Assembly (NCBI GenBank): GCA_047495785.1
Contig: JBLDXI010000004.1
Coordinates: 2,418,001-2,482,000, forward strand
Direction: 5' to 3'
Source of the DNA: Lepidodermella squamata
Taxonomy: Eukaryota > Gastrotricha
DNA: 64,000 nucleotides
The translations under genes and the position numbers were made by a program. This document shows positions 55,681 through 64,000 of the stretch, piece by piece. The first letter of the stretch is position 1, and every line of letters begins with the position of its first letter. A model generated the notes under the pieces. The model was not told the origin of the DNA. It did no database searches and saw only the letters and a list, made by a program, of their open reading frames with translations.

Positions 55681-57398
55681 TGTGAGTAAAAGAGATGCTA
55701 AGCGCTCTCTTTACTTGAAAGCAATCTTGCTATAAGGAATTCTTTACTAAGGATGTCCTTACTAAGCAAGACATCCTTAGCAAGATGGCTTCCAAGTAAG
55801 GACGCGGTGTCACTGGTATGCTTGGTAGGAATGGATATCTCAACAATCCTTACTCAGACTTCGCCGCTTCAGACTGAGCGATCTAAGGATCTGATCTCAG
55901 ATAGACCTGTGCACCTTAAAAGACGCGGCGTAGAGTGAGTGTCCATAGTTATGACTATTAGGATGACAGTCCTTACTAAGCACCAAGCTACGCTGACTTG
56001 TAAACCGCTATCCTTAGTAAGGAACATGACTGATGTTACGAACAGCAGTAAACGCAATGAACTGAACGGCTAAATCATCGTAATCTAAAATACCTTGTAT
56101 TTTTTCTTTTTGATATTATGAACATGTTCTACGAGACAGCTTTGATGATAACGGTGGTAACGCCTTTGAGATCAGCTTTAATTAGTCTATAGGAGTTAGC
56201 TACGCCATCACTGCGGACGACGAAGTATCACACAAGGATGAGAGAACATCAAGGATAAAGAAGGAAGGCAACGTGTCTTCCGCATCAGCAACATCTATGC
56301 CAGTAAATTCGGCATGTTTCCCCCAGCTTTTCGTTTATTTACATGATACCATGTACAATGCCCTTTTCATCGTGAAACAGCTAGTTGCATTGCATTTCGC
56401 CCAGAAAAGGGTGCGTTTCTCTGATCCGCGGACTGAAACTTGAGCAACAAGTTATCAAGGCCGCTTGTTATATCATTAGACTCCTCAAGACAGCAGAATA
56501 AACCACGTTGCACCGCCGTCTTCTTGATTCCAGCGGTGGATTTCAACGGCAAGGAAATGCAATTTAAGGCTCTTTTCACCGATTTGGGTATACCACATTG
56601 CGAAAACTGAGACCGAATAAGAAAAAACGGCGCGGCTAAAACATTTAGCTCGCTTAACTGACTTGAATGATGCGCGGCAAGGAGCCGCACGATTTCCGGT
56701 TACCTTAGGAACCAGACGCGAAAACCCTGATTTCAGGCGTTTTAACCGCTAAAATTTGAAAACCGACGCGTCGACGTGGCATAGTTATCTTAATCTTTCA
56801 ATTCTCAGCTTGTTTGATAAGCTCAATGCTAAATATAATGTCGAGAGGGTTGATGGCAACTGTAGCACTACGCGAGCTAACTCTCTTCCTTTTTGATTAA
56901 AAGTTTTCGTGCAGCTTCAAACGTCGCTTGATCCTTGATAGCGGCCAAAGATTTAGCACTGCCAACGCAGTAAGCTGCCAGTTCGTCTCGATTGCCAGTC
57001 GTCGATGAGTATTCAAACATCGTCGATTTCTTTCAAAATTTTATCAATCCAAGCAGATAGGAATTGCCGGAGCTAGGCCACTCGACGGCTTACGCCCTTT
57101 TTGGCAATTCGAGCCTGACCATGGAAATTGGCAAAACATTTCAAGGACGTTTTGAATAAATATTCAATGAGTTTGAAATTGCTGGAAAGATGAGTTATGA
57201 CAATTGCGCGTCCGCGAATGAGGAAACAATTTCAGTGTAATGGGGGGTATTCGATGCTAAAAAATGGGAAGACGTGAGCACACCTTACAAAAGAAATTAA
57301 GGTTTCCTTTTATTTTAATCAATTTTCTTCCAAGTCTGTGCATATGCAAATGAGCTGAATAGAAGAAATACAGAGGCATGATTCGCTTCATAAATGGT
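55681..57398. other. Spacer with hairpins; possible small coding remnant
   Basis: 55747-55780 is a perfect 11-bp-stem hairpin (CTAAGGATGTC/GACATCCTTAG). 55971-55980 and 56013-56022 form another pair (CCTTACTAAG/CTTAGTAAGG), so 55.7-56.05 kb may be a small MITE. On the minus strand at about 57020-56890 there is coding-like sequence (DELAAYCVGSAKSLAAIKD) in a short open frame with no recognisable domain. Nothing else supported. Confidence 0.4.
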
Positions 57399-58017
57399 TT
57401 AGAATGAAAATAGTGTCATAATCACAGTGATCACTGTGGCCTTAGTTTTTATACCCGTGGACTTTGGGGTAGACGACGACCAGCTGGTCGACCAGCTTGT
57501 CGACCAACCGGAGCGGGACCACGCGGAAGACGCCCATGCAGTCCATTGACTCTGCAATTTTGCATCGCTCCAGGCGAGCCAAGAAGGTGTGTAGGAGTTC
57601 GAAGCCGTAATTCTGGTATCTAACAGCGTTGTTGTAGGGTTGCAAAAGTCGTTGCTATTTGAACACCCTGCGGAACAACAGACACAGAATAAAGCCCATC
57701 CAGGGTCATCATAATTCATCTCTTCTGTAACCACAGGATATTTAGTCCGACTTTCTATACATGTTGGTACATAGGTGGCTAGGATGCAATTGTAGGAAAA
57801 ATTTATTTCAGAGCCTTTCGAAGGTCGCGAGATGGTTACAGAAACCTGCAAGCGTGACATTTAGAAGAAAGCTCTTTAATGAATAACCTATTCTTACAGC
57901 GCATTGACCACATCCTCCAACTGTCGTAGCATCTGTAGTCGAGCCGTTCAGGCAACTGAAACCAGAGCTTGTACTTATTGACTGTACAAGAACTACCAGT
58001 AAGATTATGCAGTACAT
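57399..58017 (-). CDS. Small secreted or GPI-anchored cysteine-rich protein (Ly6/ET-like)
   Basis: Exon 1 58017-57898 encodes signal peptide MYCIILLVVLVQSISTSSG and the first cysteines; after a 52-bp intron exon 2 57845-57399 completes 188 residues. An in-frame Met at 58125 exists, but the chosen one gives a clean signal peptide. Ten cysteines lie in a spacing that ends FCVCCSAGCSNSNDFCN, like the CC...CN close of three-finger or nematode ET modules. A Ser/Trp-rich stretch and a hydrophobic C-terminus (ATVITVIMTLFSF) could be a GPI-attachment signal. Partner unknown. It neighbours the viral gene block but looks like a host gene because of its intron and signal peptide. Confidence 0.6.
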
Positions 58018-58311
58018 AATTTCAGTAATATATCTCACAGCGAAATATTGTTCAAATAGCAAAATGAGCACGGAATGAGAAAGCAACTTCTGTACTGAGA
58101 ATCCTGTAGCCAATAGCAACACCATTAGCTACCCTTTTCAACCTATTTAACGGGTGAAAAGAATTGATAAGTACGAGTGGGGTACAGCGGAGTGAAAGTT
58201 CCCGGGAAAGCAAGCGAGTGAATGATAGATTAGAAACGCTTCGCCTCTCATTAACAAAATATGAAAAAACATATCATCAATACATTTAGACCTATTGAGC
58301 TCGCCTGCAGT
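58018..58311. other. Junction between host-like gene and viral block
   Basis: About 290 bp; the left border of the integrated element should lie here or further left, but no terminal repeat was recognised. Confidence 0.35.
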
Positions 58312-58929
58312 TTATTTTTTCCGCTCTAACCTATTTATTTTCTCCAAGAGTTCGCTGCGGAAATTGTTAGGGAAAGTTGACTGAAGCGACGTTTTGAGGT
58401 TGAATTTCATGTCAATATACTTCTCATGCTCTTTTATTATCAAATTATATTCAGTTTCAGTGATGTTTCCGTCCTCTAAAGCTTTTGCGATCATATCACC
58501 CATTGAGTTCAGCTTTGAAGATACCAGAGTGCATATGCGTTCGTGCTTTTGTGCTTTATCTTCCAAGGCACTCGCAGTAGCATTCACAACTACGCTAAGA
58601 ACTCCTCCGCCGAGGGCAACTCCTTCGAGAATAACTGCGATAGGAATTCCGGCAACAGTTGCAAGGACACCAATTCCGCCGATTCCTGTCAAGATTGATA
58701 CGCCAGTTAAACCAATGTTTAATTTCGAACAGATTTTAGCCCATTTTTTATATTTTCTGTATAGTTTGTACCTCATTTCCATCTCTTTGTCCAAGAATTC
58801 TTTCAGGCGCCGCAGTTCTGAAATCCTGAATTCTTGCACCGGCGAACTCGGAAATGATAAGCGCGGTGCGGTCGGATAAATATGACTATTATCAGCTCGC
58901 ACGTGAACTTGTGTATCACTGCTGTTCAT
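58312..58929 (-). CDS. Viral-type membrane protein with coiled coils
   Basis: 205 residues. A charged N-terminal helix (EFRISELRRLKEFLDKEME) leads to a Gly/Ala-rich hydrophobic hairpin (ILTGIGGIGVLATVAG, about 81-111) and a C-terminal helical part (KLNSMGDMIAKALEDG, then a KEHEKYIDMKF motif). Proteins of this layout are, from memory, common companions of the PX and protease genes in metazoan Polinton-like elements; the role is not known. It starts six bases after the stop of the fibre-like gene, so the two are probably read from one transcript. Confidence 0.6.
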   Translation of the reverse strand: MNSSDTQVHVRADNSHIYPTAPRLSFPSSPVQEFRISELRRLKEFLDKEMEMRYKLYRKYKKWAKICSKLNIGLTGVSILTGIGGIGVLATVAGIPIAVILEGVALGGGVLSVVVNATASALEDKAQKHERICTLVSSKLNSMGDMIAKALEDGNITETEYNLIIKEHEKYIDMKFNLKTSLQSTFPNNFRSELLEKINRLERKK

Positions 58930-58935
58930 CGTTTA

Positions 58936-59649
58936 TCAAAAATTAGATATTTTCAAGTAAAATTCAACAGTCATAGGTTTGCTGGAAGACATCAAAATGT
59001 TGAAAGTGTCACCTTTTTCAAACTGTTCTACGAAAGTACAGTATTCGGCTATATTCCGGATCGCCTCGTAATCGAATGAAAAATATTTAGAAATTAAGAC
59101 ACTGCCGTTTTTCATGAAATCACAAGTGCAACCTGGCGAGACATTTCCCCAAATTCTAAACCAAAATTGCACATTAGCCAGAATATTTTCGAGAAAAGAC
59201 AATTCGTCATTAATTTGAACCAGTAAAGTGTGGGTTATAACCCTTGTTACCGGCATTTGCGTACGGCCATCTACATGACTTTCGCCGAAGCCTGTAAATA
59301 CCTGCCCGTCAACGTATTGCTTGTTGACTACGTCAAAAAGAGCTATAGGGTATGCCACGTTTGTTATTCGACCACCATTCATGTCGATGGTTCTGTCATC
59401 AGCGTACTGCAGCGGCTTATACGATTCGATCAGCTGCCTGGATTCATTTTCATTCAATGTGTTTTCTTCAACCCACAATTTCGATACTGCGTCATTGTCG
59501 AAAACGGGGTGGCCAAGATTTTCAAGTTTGTAATTATTTGCATTTAAATTTCCCATGAGCCGTTTTTTCCCGTCAGCGCGAAGATATAAATCGGATCCAT
59601 TCAGGCCTCCCGACCATTCGCTGGGAATAAAAATTGAACTAGATTTCAT
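58936..59649 (-). CDS. Fibre-like protein
   Basis: 237 residues. Two repeats of the type found in phage and adenovirus-like shafts are visible: MGNLNANNYKLENLGHPVFDNDAV and DMNGGRITNVAYPIALFDVVN with YVD. These build trimeric beta-shafts. The last 100 residues have no shaft repeats and may be the head domain that contacts the receptor. The start codon overlaps the stop of the zinc-ribbon gene by four bases. Assignment rests on the shaft repeats and gene context. Confidence 0.6.
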   Translation of the reverse strand: MKSSSIFIPSEWSGGLNGSDLYLRADGKKRLMGNLNANNYKLENLGHPVFDNDAVSKLWVEENTLNENESRQLIESYKPLQYADDRTIDMNGGRITNVAYPIALFDVVNKQYVDGQVFTGFGESHVDGRTQMPVTRVITHTLLVQINDELSFLENILANVQFWFRIWGNVSPGCTCDFMKNGSVLISKYFSFDYEAIRNIAEYCTFVEQFEKGDTFNILMSSSKPMTVEFYLKISNF

Positions 59650-60194
59650 TTCAACTGAGTACTGATTAGATTTAATTTTTCATGCCAACGTTTAATCGTA
59701 TCCCTAGAACGGTTCAGAGTGATTTTATTAGCAACGTTTTCGTAACCGAGCTTCAGTGACAAGTATTTCAGCACAAACTCTACGTTGACCATGTTTTTAC
59801 CGTGAAATTTTGTGGAATAGAGCTTATCTATTTTCTTGAAGTGAGTCGTGATGTTATCGAGCTCATACCATTTCAGAACCAGTCCTAATTTCCTGATTTT
59901 AGCCATGAGGTGCCATTTTCGCCTGTAAGGTTGGGAGCGCCTAACTCTTTGGTAATAATCTGTAAAAGGATAAACGATGGCGCATTTGGGGCAATAGTTG
60001 ATATGAAGACTATGATCAATTTGCAAAAGTGATGAGCAGAGCTCACATTCTGTTTTCAAATGGCATTTCACACTCTTGTTTTCGATTTCGGCTAAAAGAG
60101 AGAGGTAATATTCGAATTCTTCATCCATAATCAGGAAAGCACTTACTACTTTAAGCCTTAAGTGCTTTCGCAAATTGGCTCTTCTTGGAGCCAC
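59646..60194 (-). CDS. Zinc-ribbon protein, possible VLTF3-like late transcription factor
   Basis: 182 residues from the first Met; a second Met at 60128 (MDEEFEYYLSL) is an equally good start. Four cysteines, CELC and, 18 residues after it, CPKC, form a zinc-ribbon. The following YQRVRRSQPYRRKWHLMAK resembles the conserved region after the ribbon in poxvirus-type late transcription factor 3. The rest is helical. VLTF3-like genes occur in large DNA viruses and some virus-like elements; the match here is weak and made by eye. Confidence 0.4.
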   Translation of the reverse strand: MAPRRANLRKHLRLKVVSAFLIMDEEFEYYLSLLAEIENKSVKCHLKTECELCSSLLQIDHSLHINYCPKCAIVYPFTDYYQRVRRSQPYRRKWHLMAKIRKLGLVLKWYELDNITTHFKKIDKLYSTKFHGKNMVNVEFVLKYLSLKLGYENVANKITLNRSRDTIKRWHEKLNLISTQLK

Positions 60195-60300
60195 AAATTT
60201 GACAATTGCTCACTAAAATTACTCGTTTGTTTTCCGTAACTTTTCTTTGTTCATTCAAATTTCCAGTGTGCTTCTTACACTTCAAACAGTACATATTTTG

Positions 60301-60750
60301 CTAAAACATTAGATTTTTTAGTTTGCTGTCGTTCAAAATGGACCCGTCATTAGTGAATTCGAGGAGAATTTCCAGCTTATTGCGTTTTTTCGCCAGCTCA
60401 GACAAGAAGTAAACTACGTAAAAGCCGCACGCCACACTTTTTGTGTGTTGAATTTCGTGAGTGGAATATAAAATGTCGCGATTACTTCGCCTGTCAATGA
60501 CTTCATTAGGGCAAATGAAACCAAAGCTGTCGAAATAAATTATTTCCCTATCAGTTACCTGCATTCCTACCCAGTGCGTTCCCCCTCCAAAATCATCTAA
60601 GTTGATTACATAGTATCCATTTTTCAAATGTATAGGCAAGAGATGTCTAGGGTAACATCCGTTGTACTTCTTCCCAACTCTCGAGTACATCATCCTGTCA
60701 ATTTCCGAATTCGAAAGTGGGAAGAAACGCCCTAGTTTTTTGACTCCCAT
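60301..60750 (-). CDS. Adenain-like cysteine protease
   Basis: 149 residues, about the size of a compact adenovirus-type (C5) protease. The catalytic pattern is present in order: His in GGGTHWVGM, Asp in YFDSFG, and Cys in SVACGFYVVYFL, preceded by Gln in EIQHTK. Such enzymes trim capsid precursors during maturation in adenoviruses, adintoviruses and Polintons. The start overlaps the end of the PX-like gene by 19 bases. No stop or frameshift is present. Confidence 0.85.
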   Translation of the reverse strand: MGVKKLGRFFPLSNSEIDRMMYSRVGKKYNGCYPRHLLPIHLKNGYYVINLDDFGGGTHWVGMQVTDREIIYFDSFGFICPNEVIDRRSNRDILYSTHEIQHTKSVACGFYVVYFLSELAKKRNKLEILLEFTNDGSILNDSKLKNLMF

Positions 60751-61361
60751 GGTAAATAAACCCCACTTCCCTGATTCGCTTTGAACAATGTGGGTAAAAA
60801 TGTCCCTAGAAGGCTAGCAACTAGTGGGACTACAAATGAGCCACCCTTTTGCTCAATATCGCGATCAATCGAAAGTTTACTGCCCAGTGGCAATAAATTC
60901 TTATTCTCTAACATATCGACCATTTTGACTAGTTCATTCAAATCCTCTTTTGGAACTGATAGTTGTACGGTGGTCTCGTTTACGCCCTTCCCCGCTAATT
61001 TGTTACCGATCGCGTTGGTTGCGCCATTTATCAGCCCTGATACAGCACTCAGGGCTAAAGGTGCAGCAATCGCTGCGGCTTTCGCAAGTATGGGCAGGAG
61101 GGGGAGTAGCCCGCCCGATTGATTTTTCTTCAGTTGTGATAGACTCAATTTTAATTGAACGCCGGTATCATTAGATTTGTGCTTCTCTATTTTGTTTATT
61201 TGAGTTCTAGTGAGCATCAACTTTCGTAAATTGTCCTTCTGACAAATGACCTGTTTACTAAATTTCAGTGTTATGGATTTGTTGTTCTTTACTGCGCTCT
61301 GGAGTTTCTCAAGCTGACCATCCGTCAGAGGCAACTCATATTCGAAATACTTATGGCTCAT
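60732..61361 (-). CDS. PX-like minor virion protein
   Basis: 209 residues. The N-terminus has two LT..Q..K motifs (PLTDGQLEKLQSAV and LTRTQINKIEKH) and the LSLSQLKKN block. Then comes a Gly/Leu/Ala-rich hydrophobic segment (GGLLPLLPILAKAAAIAAP) with a GNKLAGKG turn, and a second hydrophobic GGSFVVPLVASLLG near the C-terminus. This motif order is known from PX-like proteins of adintovirus/Polinton elements, related by proposal to adenovirus pX/mu or membrane-lytic proteins. It is placed directly before the protease. Confidence 0.75.
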   Translation of the reverse strand: MSHKYFEYELPLTDGQLEKLQSAVKNNKSITLKFSKQVICQKDNLRKLMLTRTQINKIEKHKSNDTGVQLKLSLSQLKKNQSGGLLPLLPILAKAAAIAAPLALSAVSGLINGATNAIGNKLAGKGVNETTVQLSVPKEDLNELVKMVDMLENKNLLPLGSKLSIDRDIEQKGGSFVVPLVASLLGTFLPTLFKANQGSGVYLPWESKN

Positions 61362-61386
61362 TTACCGCTAGATTAGAAATTTTGCA

Positions 61387-62937
61387 TTAGACGCTGGTAA
61401 GACTAATGTCAACAGAGTCATGCTTGTAGTTGAAGCATATCTCTTTTTCCCTCTCAATGAACGAATAAATCACAAGAGGCTTATTCACCGCACCGACCGT
61501 CGCTTTGAATACTACAGATACAGTGTTGTCTGCTCGAGAATTGTAAATGGAAGTAGCATCCACGTCGTCCAAGCAAAAGCAAAGAATTCTGTACAAGTTG
61601 CAGAATTCCATGTACGAAATCTGACATCCCGTATTCAGACTTTCCCTATCGCTGATCTGATGCATATTCTGTTTTATGTAATTGTATAGCCGGTGAGCTT
61701 TCAGCTTAGCAAAGGATACATTGGATTCATTAAAGGCTTCTTTGTTATTAATCAAAAGGGAATAGGAAGTAATGTTCCACGTGTTATATATCTGCGTGAG
61801 TTTCTTCGGATATTCCTCGTCTGAGTAATCAGGGCAAAGAACAATATACACCCAATTTGGTTTCCTTATTTCAGTGCTGATTGTGTACTGAATATTCGTG
61901 GTATTTGCAGCAAACTGGCTGGACTGATACGGATCGATTGATATCCATTTATGAATTTTGGTGAATCCCTCGTTGAACTTTTTCATTATTGAAAGTTTCT
62001 GTTGGTTCATTAGTGTTACCTCCGGGATGTACATATTAGCTCGATTGAAATGATAGGTTAATCCTTCAGGTGTACCTGTATCAGCCGCGACAATCACATA
62101 AACCAAAGGCCGATTATAGTTAGGAGTGAGAATGATCCTAAATCGAGACTTCGTGAAAATTCCATGATACGAATTAAAGAAGGGCAAATCTTTCAGATAT
62201 AAAGTGACGGTGGCCTCAGTAGATTTAACATAGCTGCTTCGCGTTATCAAACCCTTGTTAGCTGCAGCTTTCGATGCATCGAAAGTGTCAGCCGACACAT
62301 CAGCAATTAGCGTTGTGCTTCCTAAAGCCAACGGACAGTAGTAGAGTACAATAGCCGGTCCTAGACCAAACCCAAGGAAAGTGAAATAATCAAAGAAATT
62401 ATGATTTATAGGGCTATATGGTGTGAGTGTATTTCCAAGGGGGGAGTATTGGGTTTTGAAAAAACTGGGGGTTATCGAAAAAGGGTGTATGGCTGTGAAT
62501 ATGATGTATTTACCGAGTGATTCGGCATACACCCTTTTTGAAAAATTGAGGGTGGGGCGGGGGAAATTGGCAATTAGGGGAAAAATAAATGGTGAATTTA
62601 TAAAAAGCGAAGAGATAATGAGGGTGCAAAGGAGAGAAAGGGAGTAAATAAATTTGGGGGAAAATTTGGGGAACAAATTGCTGGGGAAATTATTTCGAAA
62701 GGGAGCGTACAAGAGGTATAACAGAGGGTAGGGGGTAGGGGTAGGGGTAGGGAAAGGTGTATGGGTAAGGGTAAGGGTGAGAGGTGAGAGGTGGGCGAGG
62801 GCTGGTGAATTTGGGGGAAATTCTGAAAAACTCTGGGGAAACTGTGGGGAAATTGTGGAAAAATTCTGGGGAAAGTATTTTGATAAGGAGGGTACAAGAG
62901 GTATAACGGAGAGTGAGATACTGTAAGCTTGGTTCAA
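61387..62937 (-). CDS. Capsid-like candidate protein with low-complexity N-terminal extension
   Basis: The open frame is 516 codons, but the first 170 residues are Pro/Ser/Phe-rich translation of simple-sequence DNA and probably not native. Folded-looking sequence starts near 62340 (ALGSTTLIADVSADTF) and runs to the end with VTLYLKDLPFF, SRFRIILTPNYNRP and a NRANMYIPEVTLM region. These features resemble, by eye, the beta-rich capsid-like proteins of Polinton-type elements. There is no Met between the first codon and NRANMYI, so the real start is a spliced exon, a non-AUG codon or the far upstream ATG. Position as first gene of the operon-like block also fits a structural protein. Confidence 0.45.
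   Translation of the reverse strand: MNQAYSISLSVIPLVPSLSKYFPQNFSTISPQFPQSFSEFPPNSPALAHLSPLTLTLTHTPFPTPTPTPYPLLYLLYAPFRNNFPSNLFPKFSPKFIYSLSLLCTLIISSLFINSPFIFPLIANFPRPTLNFSKRVYAESLGKYIIFTAIHPFSITPSFFKTQYSPLGNTLTPYSPINHNFFDYFTFLGFGLGPAIVLYYCPLALGSTTLIADVSADTFDASKAAANKGLITRSSYVKSTEATVTLYLKDLPFFNSYHGIFTKSRFRIILTPNYNRPLVYVIVAADTGTPEGLTYHFNRANMYIPEVTLMNQQKLSIMKKFNEGFTKIHKWISIDPYQSSQFAANTTNIQYTISTEIRKPNWVYIVLCPDYSDEEYPKKLTQIYNTWNITSYSLLINNKEAFNESNVSFAKLKAHRLYNYIKQNMHQISDRESLNTGCQISYMEFCNLYRILCFCLDDVDATSIYNSRADNTVSVVFKATVGAVNKPLVIYSFIEREKEICFNYKHDSVDISLTSV
62640..62910. repeat. G-rich simple sequence with GGGTAGG/GGGTAA runs
   Basis: Repeats of GGGGAAATT and a telomere-like tract (GGTAGGGGTAGGGGTAGGG and GGGTAAGGGTAAGGGT, 62729-62780). 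Overlaps the spurious N-terminal part of the capsid-like frame. Confidence 0.7.
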
Positions 62938-62944
62938 CTAGGGA

Positions 62945-63335
62945 ATGGGGAATCTGGAACCTGGAATCTGGAATCTGGAACAATATATAAGTGGGGCCTA
63001 ATGCATAATCTGGCGAATTCCCGGGGTCCAGAATCTGGAATCTGGAATCCGGAACCTGGAATCTGGAACAATATATAAGTGGGGGCTATTGCATAATCTG
63101 ACAAATTCCCGGGGTCCAGAATCTGGAATCTGGAATCAGGAACCTGGAACCTGGAATCTGTAACCTGGAATCTGTAACCTGGAACCTGGAACCTGGAATC
63201 TGGAACAATATATAAGTGGGGGCTATTGCATAATCTGACAAATTCCCGGGGTCCAGAATCTGTAACCTGGAATCTGTAACCTGTAACCTGGAACCTGGAA
63301 CCTGGAACCTGGAGCCTGGAACCTGGAATATTTTC
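62945..63335. repeat. Minisatellite with three TATA-box-bearing units
   Basis: Heptamer GGAATCT/GGAACCT arrays alternate with three copies of a unit containing AACAATATATAAGTGGGG and AATTCCCGGGGTCCAGAATC, starting near 62979, 63068 and 63203. Each copy has a TATATAAG box on the plus strand, pointing to the plus-strand genes at 63368 and 63829. It lies between the two divergent viral gene sets. Confidence 0.85.
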
Positions 63336-63367
63336 TTTATCAAATATATATCAAAAAATAATTTATA

Positions 63368-63763
63368 ATGGTAGTGCGAAATTTGCGTAGAGATTCAGAA
63401 TATCGTAGACGAGTTAGATCGGCAATCAAGGAATATGAGACAACGCGAAAGAGTGTTAAAGAAATAGTAGAGGAATTTGACATTTCATCAAGTAGTCTAT
63501 TTTACTATAGAAATAAATCGAAAGGGCAGGGCACCCAAATTGGGGGTTTTATTGCAAGTAGGGAACCTCGTGATAAGAGCGTAAAAGCACAAACTGGTCG
63601 ATCCACTGTAGTTCAGCAAAATGAACCAATAGTACTCATCCCTAGAGGAACGTATGACCGAGAGAAAAGGGTACGAAATGATAGAGCAGACGAATCATCG
63701 ATGAAATCTAACTCGAGTCTATATGATATCCACCATGGGTATTATGATAAAGATGATGAGTAG
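63368..63763 (+). CDS. Small basic protein with helix-turn-helix motif
   Basis: 131 residues. Residues about 18-50 (AIKEYETTRKSVKEIVEEFD and ISSSSLFYYRNKSK) have the form of a Psq/CENP-B-type helix-turn-helix, as in transposases and some viral DNA-binding proteins. The rest is charged and probably disordered. It starts 31 bp after the minisatellite, so the TATATAAG boxes may drive it. No catalytic domain. Confidence 0.55.
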   Translation: MVVRNLRRDSEYRRRVRSAIKEYETTRKSVKEIVEEFDISSSSLFYYRNKSKGQGTQIGGFIASREPRDKSVKAQTGRSTVVQQNEPIVLIPRGTYDREKRVRNDRADESSMKSNSSLYDIHHGYYDKDDE

Positions 63764-63828
63764 ACCAAACAGCGAGGGAGGGATAATCGAAAATAATTAA
63801 TTTCTTGGTACTATTAAATAGTATAAAA

Positions 63829-64000
63829 ATGCCGACCTGCATAACGTTAACTGAGTGTGATGACATTGTTATAGAAAAAAACGAAACCATTGACTTCTTA
63901 AAAGATAAGTGTAAGGAGTATAGAGAAGATTATAAGCTGCTTAAAAAGCAAGCTGAAGAGGCTATGAAAGCAAATCAATCTAACAACTTGAAAGAAATAC
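63829..64000 (+). CDS. Start of a coiled-coil protein, cut by the right edge
   Basis: Open from ATG 63829 (MPTCITLTECDDIVIEK) to the window end, 57 codons, with heptad-like charged sequence (FLKDKCKEYREDYKLLKKQ). A TATA-like GTATAAAAATG directly precedes it. The gene continues outside the window; function unknown. Confidence 0.5.
   Translation, partial: MPTCITLTECDDIVIEKNETIDFLKDKCKEYREDYKLLKKQAEEAMKANQSNNLKEI

Larger units (their letters stand above)
58312..64000. mobile_element. Integrated adintovirus/Polinton-type element, structural half
   Basis: Six minus-strand frames are packed with overlaps or gaps of a few bases, all undamaged, followed by a repeat-rich divergent region and two plus-strand frames, the last cut by the right edge. 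Adenain-like protease together with PX-like protein and fibre-like protein is characteristic of adintoviruses and Polintons/Mavericks. DNA polymerase B, integrase and packaging ATPase are not in the window. No terminal inverted repeat was seen, so the borders are unknown. Confidence 0.75.

Noticed and set aside
62729-62780. Interstitial telomere
   Set aside because: The GGGTAGG/GGGTAA runs are irregular and embedded in other G-rich simple sequence of the viral element.
62945-63335. Possible CRISPR array
   Set aside because: Repeats are heptamers and three long units without unique spacers, in a eukaryotic genome; this is a minisatellite.
62690-63343. Proline- and repeat-rich frames in the simple-sequence region
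   Set aside because: They arise from translation of heptamer and G-rich repeats and vary with repeat phase.

Overview
This is nuclear DNA of an invertebrate animal. The genes are split by very short introns (37-90 bp is common) with ordinary GT...AG borders. The families are metazoan: trypsin-like proteases with a sushi domain, rhodopsin-like GPCRs, a C-type lectin, a Ly6/ET-type cysteine-rich protein and two non-LTR retrotransposon types. Short introns and CTGATAA-type GATA sites would suit a nematode or another small-genome ecdysozoan, but the sequence alone does not fix the phylum. Exon borders below were deduced by hand from splice signals, from reading phase and from agreement between paralogues.

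Region 1 (1-12301, all minus strand) is a tandem duplication, about 7.33 kb per unit, of a two-gene module. One gene encodes a complete trypsin-type serine protease joined to a sushi/CCP domain, a Thr-rich linker and ankyrin repeats. The other encodes a catalytically dead protease homologue (His57 to Ser, Ser195 to Pro) joined through a Thr-rich linker to ankyrin repeats. Putting ankyrin repeats behind signal peptides and extracellular domains is the most unusual architecture here.

Region 2 (12797-36000, mostly minus strand) is an ankyrin array. It holds an intact kinase-ankyrin gene whose kinase lacks the DFG aspartate (16281-12797), an ankyrin-only gene (19320-17300), a kinase-ankyrin pseudogene (31337-22186) and an ankyrin gene with a decayed kinase part (34951-33539, relics to 35710). 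The pseudogene is split by a 5.96-kb hAT-like element (18-bp TIRs, 8-bp target duplication) that itself carries a palindromic MITE and an intact R1/Jockey-type LINE. A double GATA motif lies upstream of all four genes. A 40-residue secreted-peptide gene (32244-32432) and a decayed copy of it lie between the last two.

Region 3 (36.5-51.2 kb) holds three dispersed members of an unrecognised gene family (36521+, 38694-, 51215-), a frameshifted C-type lectin relic and a GPCR cluster. The cluster has two intact nine-exon receptors and one pseudogene, all preceded by the same short upstream block. The second receptor carries a 1.41-kb foldback transposon inside an intron.

Region 4 (51.9-55.7 kb) is an intact CR1/L2-type LINE with a 2A-like NPGP motif in its single ORF. 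After a hairpin-rich spacer and a small Ly6/ET-like gene, region 5 (58.3 kb to the right edge) is a compact, undamaged block of virus-type genes. They are adenain-like protease, PX-like protein, a capsid-like candidate, fibre-like protein, a zinc-ribbon protein and a membrane protein, running away from a repeat-rich divergent promoter region. This is the structural half of an integrated adintovirus/Polinton-type element; polymerase, integrase and packaging ATPase are not in the window and could lie beyond the right edge.
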